From Eubacterium sp. (GTDB taxonomy: Bacteria; Bacillota; Clostridia; Lachnospirales; Lachnospiraceae): DNA of 5,507 bases. Positions 1 through 5,062 of the stretch are shown in pieces (the stretch's first letter is position 1; the number at the start of each line of letters is the position of its first letter). The stretch spans positions 1 to 5,507 of the forward strand of contig JAJGAH010000192.1 of assembly GCA_020844525.1 (NCBI GenBank), in the 5' to 3' direction. Under the pieces are notes generated by a model. It made no database searches. It saw only the letters and a list, made by a program, of their open reading frames with translations, and had not been told where the DNA came from. The position numbers and the translations under genes were made by a program.

Positions 1-296
<296 letters not shown>

Positions 297-299
297 CCA

Positions 300-315
300 T
301 ATCTGCATACAGATG
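300..315 (+). other. Small hairpin in the atpD-atpC spacer
   Basis: ATCTG (301-305), loop CATA, CAGAT (310-314) form a 5-bp stem, extended by a T-G wobble (300/315). It lies just after the atpD stop codon. The only T-run downstream is a TTTT at 323-326, seven bases after the stem, so this is a poor intrinsic terminator. It could instead affect mRNA stability or lower atpC expression relative to atpD (F1 needs three beta per epsilon), but that is inference; short stems like this also occur by chance. Confidence 0.3.
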
Positions 316-391
316 GTCAGACTTTTCGGACAGGAATGTCTTATGAGGAGGCCAGGGCTTTCTGAAGTTTTGAAAGGAATTTAGGTGCAAT

Positions 392-808
392 ATGGCAGGT
401 TCTACGTATTATCTCAAGGTAATAGCATCAGATAAGGTTTTTTACACAGGACATGTGGTATCCATGACTGTACCGACGATTGATGGTCAGGAGGGCTTTC
501 TGGCGCATCATTCACAGATTATTCTGGCCATTGAGCCCGGGGAGATCGACTTCCAGACAGAGGATGGCCAGAAAATCAGGGCTGTCTGCGGCTATGGCTC
601 TATGATCTTTGCCAATAACCGTGCCACAGTCCTTGTTGAGACCTGCGAGAAGCCGGAGGAAGTGGACAAACGCCGTGCGGAGGAAGCGCTGGAGCGGGCG
701 CAGGAACGTCTGCGTCAGCATCAGAGTATTCGCGAATACCGTATGACACAGGCAGCCATGGCAAGAGCACTGTCACGTCTGAAATTCAAGGACAAATACA
801 TCAACTGA
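392..808 (+). CDS. atpC: F1F0 ATP synthase subunit epsilon
   Basis: Epsilon is part of the central rotor stalk and in bacteria inhibits ATP hydrolysis when its C-terminal helices extend. The 138-aa length is normal. Residues 1 to about 87 are the beta-sandwich domain (start MAGSTYYLKVIASDKVFYTG). Residues 88-138 are the charged helical hairpin. VDKRRA at 91-96, with R102 and R106 in the next turns, matches the (I/L)DxxRA ATP-binding motif known from Bacillus-type epsilon subunits, so ATP sensing is plausible. The usual GxxGxLPxHAP turn reads GQEGFLAHHSQ (32-42), a divergent but frame-intact version. The start at 392 fits the family N-terminus. Its Shine-Dalgarno is either AGGTG (383-387, 4 bases away) or AAAGGA (373-378, 13 bases away), neither ideally spaced. 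It is the last gene of the atp operon and is closed by the terminator at 856-893. Confidence 0.95.
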   Translation: MAGSTYYLKVIASDKVFYTGHVVSMTVPTIDGQEGFLAHHSQIILAIEPGEIDFQTEDGQKIRAVCGYGSMIFANNRATVLVETCEKPEEVDKRRAEEALERAQERLRQHQSIREYRMTQAAMARALSRLKFKDKYIN

Positions 809-855
809 TCCGGTATCAGATGTTACTGCCTGAACTGAAAAAGATCATGTTTTAG

Positions 856-893
856 ACCTTCTGTCACAGCTTATTGCTGTGCAGGAGGTTTTT
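856..893 (+). terminator. Intrinsic terminator of the atp operon
   Basis: The 5' arm ACCTTCTGTCACAGC (856-870), loop TTATT (871-875) and 3' arm GCTGTGCAGGAGGT (876-889) pair over about 14 positions with one G-T wobble and one bulged T, and run straight into TTTTT (889-893). It lies 48 bases after the atpC stop. It separates the ATP synthase operon from malQ and also shows that the in-frame GTG at 879, inside the 3' arm, is not a real start. Confidence 0.85.
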
Positions 894-996
894 CTATATC
901 CGAATGGGTTTAAATATTATATAATATACAGCATGGGTTTATCGAAGATCTCGGTTAACGATGAATCTGTTGATGAAAAAGCACTAAAAATAAAAT
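892..996 (+). promoter_or_regulatory. Candidate promoter region for malQ and the NSS transporter
   Basis: This AT-rich stretch follows the atp terminator and must hold the malQ promoter if the terminator works. Three weak solutions are visible: TTCTAT (892-897), 17 bases, TATTAT (915-920); a perfect -10 TATAAT at 920-925 without a recognisable -35; and TTGATG (970-975), 15 bases, TAAAAT (991-996), which would give a leader of about 30 bases before the start at 1032. A short palindrome GTTAAC (954-959) lies between them, but I could not extend it into a convincing operator or catabolite-response element. The choice between these cannot be made by eye. Confidence 0.35.
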
Positions 997-1014
997 ACCA
1001 AAAAGGAAATAAGC

Positions 1015-1020
1015 GGGGGG
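1015..1020 (+). promoter_or_regulatory. G-run ribosome-binding site of malQ
   Basis: Six consecutive G (1015-1020) lie 11 bases before the ATG at 1032. A pure G-run is an unusual Shine-Dalgarno but can pair with the pyrimidine-rich 16S tail. It supports the 1032 start over the in-frame ATG at 933 and the GTG at 879, neither of which has a good site upstream. Confidence 0.5.
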
Positions 1021-1031
1021 ATAAATACAGA

Positions 1032-2621
1032 ATGAAACGAAGGAGTGGAGTTTTATTTCCGATTTTTTCTCTGGCATCGGAATTTGGAATCGGATGTTTT
1101 TCACAGGAAGCCTATGAATTTATAGATTTTCTGAAGAAAGCTGGGCAGACCTATTGGCAGGTGCTCCCCTTGGGGCAGACGGGATTTGGTGATTCTCCCT
1201 ATCAGCCGGTTTCCGCGTTTGCCGGTAATCCGTACTTTATTGATCTGAAGGAGCTGATGGAAGAGGGATTTCTCTCAGAAGAGGTGAGATCTCTGGATTT
1301 TGGGCAGAATCCCGAACGCGTCGATTATGGCGCGGTCTATACCAATCGTCTTAAGGCTTTACGAATGGCGTATCCCTGTTTCCGCGAGAAAATGGCCCAG
1401 GACGGTGAAGAAGGGGAAGAGCTATCTGGACAGTATCAGGATTTTCTATCAAAGGCGTCTTTCTGGCTGGAGGATTACAGTCTGTACTGTTCTCTGAAGG
1501 ATCGTTTTGATGGGAAGAGCTGGCTGGATTGGGACCCGGCCTTCAAGGAACGGGATCCGGAAACAATAAAGAAAGCGGAGAGTGACCTGCAGGAGAGCAT
1601 CGGATTTTATAACTTTATTCAATTTATGTTCTACAGGCAGTGGGAACGTCTGCATGATTATGCCGCTGCGCAGGGCATTCAGATCATCGGTGATGTTCCG
1701 TTCTATGTATCCATGGACAGCTGTGATGCATGGGCTCATCCGGAGGTTTTCCGGTTTGATCGCAACCTTGATCCTGAGGTGGTTGCAGGCTGTCCGCCGG
1801 ATGCTTTTTCCCAGACTGGACAGCTTTGGGGCAACCCGATCTATGACTGGGAGGCCGAAAGAAAGAGAAAATACAGCTGGTGGATACGACGGATCAGAGC
1901 AAATGCGGAGCTTTTTGATATTCTGAGGATTGATCATTTCCACGGGTTTGCGGAATATTACGAAATCCCATTTGGCGATGAAACTGCTGAGAACGGGGAA
2001 ATCCGAAAGGGACCGGGGATGGATTTCTTCCGCGAGATGAAAAGGCAGATCGGAGATGTCCCGATTATTGCAGAGGACCTTGGCACGATCACACCACTCA
2101 ACGAAAAACTGTTGAAGGACAGCGGTTATCCGGGCATGAAGGTTTTGCAGTATGCCTTTGACGGTTCCGAATCAAGCTGGTATCTGCCCTATAAGCATCC
2201 CTTCAACTGTGTGGTGTATACAGGCACGCATGATAACACAACCATCCTGGACTGGGTGGAGCATGCCTCTGATCATGACCGGGATTTTGCACGGCAGTAC
2301 ATTCATTCAGAGAATACGGATTATGGAACCTTTGTTTGGGATTTCATCAGAGAAGCCTATCGCTCCACGGCGGATACCTGTATCATTCCTCTGCAGGATT
2401 ATCTTGTAATGGGTGCGGAGGCCAGAATCAATACGCCGGGTTCCTTTGGAAGGAACTGGCAGTGGCGGCTGAAGCCGCATTATCTCTCTGACGCGCTTGC
2501 GCAGAGCATGTATCGTCTTGCGCATATCTATGGCAGGCTCCCTGAACCAGAAGAGGAAGCTGGTAAAGATGAAGAAGTTGATATCGTGTCAAATATGAGG
2601 GAAAATAATAAGGAATTTTAG
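1032..2621 (+). CDS. malQ: 4-alpha-glucanotransferase (amylomaltase / D-enzyme, GH77)
   Basis: This cytoplasmic enzyme transfers alpha-1,4-glucan segments between maltodextrins, releasing glucose; it works in maltose/maltodextrin or glycogen use. The 529 aa from the chosen ATG compare with about 500 for the family. The N-terminus MKRRSGVLFPIFSLAS and the GDSPYQ segment are characteristic. GDVPFYV contains D221. The 250s-loop signature GCPPDAFSQTGQLWGNPIYDW spans residues 253-273, part of the acceptor site. The GH77 triad is complete: nucleophile D301 in ILRIDHFHGF, acid/base E348 in IAEDLGT, transition-state aspartate D401 in YTGTHDNTT. Residues after about 500 form an acidic, low-complexity tail (EPEEEAGKDEEVD), longer than usual. 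An upstream in-frame extension to 879 exists, but it crosses the atp terminator and its residues do not look like MalQ. The next gene starts 16 bases after the stop, so the two are probably cotranscribed. Function is very secure; the natural substrate is not deducible. Confidence 0.96.
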   Translation: MKRRSGVLFPIFSLASEFGIGCFSQEAYEFIDFLKKAGQTYWQVLPLGQTGFGDSPYQPVSAFAGNPYFIDLKELMEEGFLSEEVRSLDFGQNPERVDYGAVYTNRLKALRMAYPCFREKMAQDGEEGEELSGQYQDFLSKASFWLEDYSLYCSLKDRFDGKSWLDWDPAFKERDPETIKKAESDLQESIGFYNFIQFMFYRQWERLHDYAAAQGIQIIGDVPFYVSMDSCDAWAHPEVFRFDRNLDPEVVAGCPPDAFSQTGQLWGNPIYDWEAERKRKYSWWIRRIRANAELFDILRIDHFHGFAEYYEIPFGDETAENGEIRKGPGMDFFREMKRQIGDVPIIAEDLGTITPLNEKLLKDSGYPGMKVLQYAFDGSESSWYLPYKHPFNCVVYTGTHDNTTILDWVEHASDHDRDFARQYIHSENTDYGTFVWDFIREAYRSTADTCIIPLQDYLVMGAEARINTPGSFGRNWQWRLKPHYLSDALAQSMYRLAHIYGRLPEPEEEAGKDEEVDIVSNMRENNKEF

Positions 2622-2637
2622 TGAGGACAGATGACTT

Positions 2638-4140
2638 ATGGAAAAAGCATCAAATAATAAAACAGACAGGGAAAAATTCGGTTCCAGACTGGGCTTTATT
2701 CTGGTATCAGCGGGCTGCGCAATTGGAATTGGAAATGTGTGGAAATTTCCTTATCTGTGCGGACAGTACGGTGGGGCAGCCTTTATTCTGATTTATCTTG
2801 TTTTTCTTCTTCTCCTTGGCATTCCGGTGATGGTCTGCGAGTTTGCCATCGGACGTGCCAGCAGAAAGAGCGCAGCATGCAGCTTTGAAGTACTTGAACC
2901 GAAAGGGTCCCGCTATCACTGGCTGAAGTATATCAGTATTATCGGAAGCTATATGCTGATGATGTACTACACGACGGTGGCCGGATGGATGCTCTATTAC
3001 TGCTATCTGCATGTCAGGGGGGAGTTTGTCGGTGCGGATACGGAAAAGATCACCGGAGATTTCTCCACCATGCTTTCCAACACACCGAATATGGTGTTCT
3101 GGACGGTACTGGTATGCGTGATCGGATTTGTGATCTGCTTTTTCGGCATACAGAACGGGGTGGAAAAGGTAACAAAGGTCATGATGACATCCCTGATGGT
3201 GCTGATGGTGGTTCTTGCGATCCATTCCGTCTTTTTAAAGGGGGCAGGGAAGGGAATTGCGTTTTATCTGGTTCCGAATCTGAAGACCCTCCAGGAAAAG
3301 GGCATTGGCAATGTAATATTTGCCGCGATGAGCCAGGCGTTTTTCACCTTATCCATCGGAATTGGCGCGATGATGATTTTTGGCTCCTATCTCAATAAGG
3401 ACCGGAGTCTTACGGGTGAGGCAGTAACGATTACGGCACTGGACACCTTTGTCGCACTGATGGCCGGATTTATTATCATTCCCGCATGTTTTGCATACGG
3501 AATTGAGCCGGATGAGGGGCCAAAGCTGATCTTCCTGACAATACCGAAGCTGTTCAGTCAGATGCCGGGGGGAAGGATCTGGGGCGCTCTGTTTTTTGTT
3601 TTTCTTTCCTTTGCCGCCCTTACGACTGTGATAGCAGTTTTTGAAAATATCATTGCCTTCGATATTGACCTTTTTGGATGGAGCAGAAGGAAAAGCGTGC
3701 TGATCAGTGCGGTTCTCGTGATTGCACTCAGCCTTCCCTGTGTATTTGGATATAATATCTGGTCAGCCTTCCAGCCATTTGGCAAAGGCAGCGCTGTGCT
3801 GGACCTGGAGGACTTTATTGTATCCAATAACCTGCTTCCTCTCGGCAGTTTCGCCTTTGTATTGTTCTGTACGCGAAAAGGCGGATGGGGCTGGGATCAT
3901 TTCCTGGAGGAGGCAGATTCGGGGAAGGGTCTGAAATTTCCGAAGAAACTCAGATACTATTTCACATATGCGGTCCCGGCGATTATTATCGTCATTTACC
4001 TGAAGGGTTATTATGATATGTTTTCCGCAAGAAGTATTATCGTCCGTATCGCAACCATGTGTGCGGCGGTATTGTTTCTTCTTTTCATTCTGTATTGTTC
4101 CTTTACAAGAAACCGGAAATGTGCGGATGCCAGGCAATGA
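2638..4140 (+). CDS. Sodium-dependent amino-acid transporter, NSS (SLC6/SNF) family
   Basis: This is a 500-aa inner-membrane symporter of the LeuT/MhsT family, expected to take up an amino acid with Na+. Hydrophobic segments give 12 helices at about 15-38, 45-72, 97-125, 153-170, 176-200, 224-252, 262-288, 312-343, 350-372, 388-412, 440-460 and 467-489. TM1 carries GIGNVWKFPYL, with N33 matching the LeuT Na1 ligand N27. TM6 has FFTLSIG (T237, like LeuT T254). TM7 has D269 where LeuT has N286. TM8 has AALTT, with A326, T329 and T330 at the Na2 ligand positions. LeuT E290 has no acidic equivalent, so charge may instead come from D269, as I recall for MhsT. The outer-gate arginine is lysine (K36), probably opposite D392. 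Residue matches come from manual alignment. GAGGA (2623-2627), 10 bases upstream, supports the start. It sits 16 bases after malQ. Substrate is unknown; hydrophobic or aromatic amino acids are common in the family. Confidence 0.93.
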   Translation: MEKASNNKTDREKFGSRLGFILVSAGCAIGIGNVWKFPYLCGQYGGAAFILIYLVFLLLLGIPVMVCEFAIGRASRKSAACSFEVLEPKGSRYHWLKYISIIGSYMLMMYYTTVAGWMLYYCYLHVRGEFVGADTEKITGDFSTMLSNTPNMVFWTVLVCVIGFVICFFGIQNGVEKVTKVMMTSLMVLMVVLAIHSVFLKGAGKGIAFYLVPNLKTLQEKGIGNVIFAAMSQAFFTLSIGIGAMMIFGSYLNKDRSLTGEAVTITALDTFVALMAGFIIIPACFAYGIEPDEGPKLIFLTIPKLFSQMPGGRIWGALFFVFLSFAALTTVIAVFENIIAFDIDLFGWSRRKSVLISAVLVIALSLPCVFGYNIWSAFQPFGKGSAVLDLEDFIVSNNLLPLGSFAFVLFCTRKGGWGWDHFLEEADSGKGLKFPKKLRYYFTYAVPAIIIVIYLKGYYDMFSARSIIVRIATMCAAVLFLLFILYCSFTRNRKCADARQ

Positions 4141-4186
4141 AAATAATGTGAGAGTCAAAGGTCAGATGGCCAGAGCGGAAGTTTTG

Positions 4187-4205
4187 TGACGCTTATGATG
4201 CGTCA
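4187..4205 (+). repeat. Short inverted repeat after the NSS transporter
   Basis: TGACGC (4187-4192), seven-base loop TTATGAT, GCGTCA (4200-4205) is a perfect 6-bp inverted repeat 46 bases after the transporter stop. No T-tract follows on either strand, so it is a weak terminator candidate. It could be an operator half-pair for the downstream acetyltransferase or an mRNA 3'-end stabiliser. The rest of the 4141-4305 spacer shows no convincing promoter or terminator. Confidence 0.3.
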
Positions 4206-4300
4206 GATTACAGATCAGAAAGGGAAAAGCGTTGTGCCATAATCCTGTCATATTCTGATGTCGGGAATGATTTCAGGAATATGCTCGTGATGCTGTGTAT

Positions 4301-4304
4301 AGGA
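4301..4304 (+). promoter_or_regulatory. Unusually close AGGA ribosome-binding site of the acetyltransferase
   Basis: AGGA (4301-4304) ends one base before the ATG at 4306, too close for efficient initiation. A TAG at 4300-4302 in the same frame rules out any earlier start. The same AGGA is 7 bases from an in-frame ATT at 4312 (third codon), an optimal distance but a rare start codon. Either the gene is weakly translated from the ATG or it begins two codons later. Confidence 0.35.
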
Positions 4305-4305
4305 A

Positions 4306-4584
4306 ATGAATATTGAAATAAGATTTGAAAACTATAGAAATCGTGCTGCTGCATATGATCATGGCCGGGAAATCGGAGTCTGTGTCTTTACACGATCCGA
4401 TAACAGATGGGTAATAGAGCATACGGAGGTTGACCCGCTTTACAATGGTAACGGGATTGCGGGGAAGCTGGTGGATGCTGTTGTGGAGAATGCGAGAAAG
4501 CTCGGCGTAAAAATACTTCCGCTCTGCTCTTATGCGAGGAAGAGAATGGAAAAGCCTGAATATGCAGATGTGAAATTTTCATAA
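4306..4584 (+). CDS. GNAT-family N-acetyltransferase, YjdJ / Acetyltransf_CG type
   Basis: This 92-aa protein is a minimal single-domain GNAT fold, the usual size for the YjdJ-like group related to eukaryotic NATD1. After a short strand region (residues 1-30), the core reads WVIEHTEVDPLYNGNGIAGK (35-54), whose YNGNGIA is the acetyl-CoA pyrophosphate loop equivalent to the GNAT (Q/R)xxGx(G/A) motif. It continues as a helix (LVDAVVENARKLGVK) and the strand ILPLCSYA (70-77), the most diagnostic segment of the group. The end PEYADV (85-89) is also typical. It is expected to be a cytoplasmic acetyl-CoA-dependent transferase, but the acceptor is not known even for well-studied relatives. Its ribosome-binding site is oddly placed. 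No terminator separates it from the riboswitch promoter that begins ten bases after its stop, so its transcript may run into that leader. Confidence 0.85.
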   Translation: MNIEIRFENYRNRAAAYDHGREIGVCVFTRSDNRWVIEHTEVDPLYNGNGIAGKLVDAVVENARKLGVKILPLCSYARKRMEKPEYADVKFS

Positions 4585-4593
4585 ACAGATTGA

Positions 4594-4622
4594 TTGACGG
4601 TGAAACGTATCCATGCTATAGT
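4594..4622 (+). promoter_or_regulatory. SigmaA-type promoter for the glycine riboswitch / symporter transcript
   Basis: TTGACG (4594-4599) matches the -35 consensus in 5 of 6 bases. A 17-base spacer leads to TATAGT (4617-4622), 5 of 6 against TATAAT, preceded by TG one base upstream (4614-4615), so it is an extended -10. Transcription should begin near 4629-4630, giving a leader of about 430 bases before the symporter start. This is the best promoter in the window. Confidence 0.8.
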
Positions 4623-4650
4623 TTTACATAAATTTAAGAATAACGTAGAT

Positions 4651-4847
4651 GTTTTTAGGAAAAGTGGAATCCGTATCCTGATACGAAATGCGTATATCAG
4701 ATCGGGGACCCTGCCGAAGGAGTAAAACTCTCAGGTGTCGGATGGACGAGGACTAAAGACGGAGTGAACTCTGGAGAATCCCATGACCGGGTGCCGAAGG
4801 TGCAACGTACAGGCTGTACAGAATCTCTCAGGCAAAAGGACAGAGTT
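4651..4847 (+). promoter_or_regulatory. Tandem glycine riboswitch (two aptamers)
   Basis: Two successive copies of the glycine aptamer core are visible. Aptamer 1 has GCCGAAGGAGTAAA (4713-4726), ACTCTCAGG (4727-4735) and GGAC (4744-4747). Aptamer 2 has GCCGAAGG (4793-4800) with TGCAA, then CTCTCAGGCAAAAGGAC from 4825, the near-invariant 3' signature. Aptamer 2 is closed by a perfect P1 of AACTCTG (4767-4773) with CAGAGTT (4841-4847) and has a side hairpin GTACA-GGC-TGTAC (4807-4819). Upstream of its core, aptamer 1 has a longer imperfect hairpin around 4678-4700. GTTTTTAG (4651-4658) can pair with the inter-aptamer linker CTAAAGAC (4753-4760), with GA/GA next to the helix, as in the leader-linker kink-turn known for this class. 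Aptamer 1's outer boundary is approximate. It regulates the AGCS symporter downstream; whether glycine turns expression on or off cannot be read from the sequence. Confidence 0.93.
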
Positions 4848-4855
4848 GTTGGTTT

Positions 4856-4876
4856 GCATATGCGTCGTATGTATGC
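4856..4876 (+). other. Hairpin at the start of the riboswitch expression platform
   Basis: GCATATG (4856-4862), loop CGTCGTA, TGTATGC (4870-4876) form 5 Watson-Crick pairs plus 2 wobbles. It sits 8 bases after aptamer 2 P1, in the roughly 90-base stretch before the terminator. It may be a spacer helix or part of an alternative fold; its role is unknown. Confidence 0.35.
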
Positions 4877-4935
4877 TGGAATTGAGGAACCCCGTTGTGG
4901 ATTTTCTGCATTCCTGTATTTCATTGCGTCTGAAC

Positions 4936-4982
4936 TGCTCCGGAACAGATTGGTCTTCAAATCTGTTTCCGGAGCATTTTTT
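4936..4982 (+). terminator. Intrinsic terminator of the glycine riboswitch expression platform
   Basis: The 5' arm TGCTCCGGAACAGATT (4936-4951), loop GGTCTTCA, and 3' arm AATCTGTTTCCGGAGCA (4960-4976) pair completely except for one unpaired base, and six T follow (4977-4982). It lies 89 bases after aptamer 2 and 80 bases before the symporter start, so it is the regulated output of the riboswitch by premature termination. It would also stop any read-through transcript from the acetyltransferase gene. Confidence 0.92.
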
Positions 4983-4995
4983 GTTATCCTGATCC

Positions 4996-5016
4996 TGCAT
5001 CGGTCTGTCTGATGCA
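4996..5016 (+). other. Hairpin between the riboswitch terminator and the symporter start
   Basis: TGCATC (4996-5001), nine-base loop, GATGCA (5011-5016) form a perfect 6-bp stem without a T-tract. It does not cover the ribosome-binding site AGGAG at 5051-5055. Significance is uncertain; no second promoter is evident between the terminator and the gene. Confidence 0.25.
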
Positions 5017-5062
5017 TCTGATATCTGCTTAAGAACATATTTGCTTGAGAAGGAGACGAGGA

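Noticed and set aside
951..966. GTTAAC-centred palindrome upstream of malQ as a catabolite-response or MalR-type operator
   Set aside because: Symmetry is good only over the central six bases, and the site does not match the cre consensus.
879..1031. GTG-initiated N-terminal extension of malQ as coding sequence
   Set aside because: The GTG is inside the 3' arm of the atp terminator, no ribosome-binding site precedes it, and the residues do not resemble MalQ, whose usual N-terminus begins at 1032.
1449..1943. 164-codon open frame on the minus strand within malQ
   Set aside because: It is antisense to the catalytic region of malQ and its translation has no recognisable domain; it is explained by the sense gene's codon pattern.
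2707..3225. 172-codon open frame on the minus strand within the NSS transporter
   Set aside because: Its translation is rich in His, Asp and Arg, as expected from the complement of hydrophobic membrane codons, with no start signal or domain.
4187..4205. Inverted repeat as the terminator of malQ-NSS
   Set aside because: The stem is only 6 bp and no T-tract follows on either strand, so it is listed only as a repeat.
4764..5012. Plus-strand open frames through the riboswitch leader
   Set aside because: They overlap aptamer 2 and the terminator, lack good ribosome-binding sites, and the RNA motifs fully explain the sequence.
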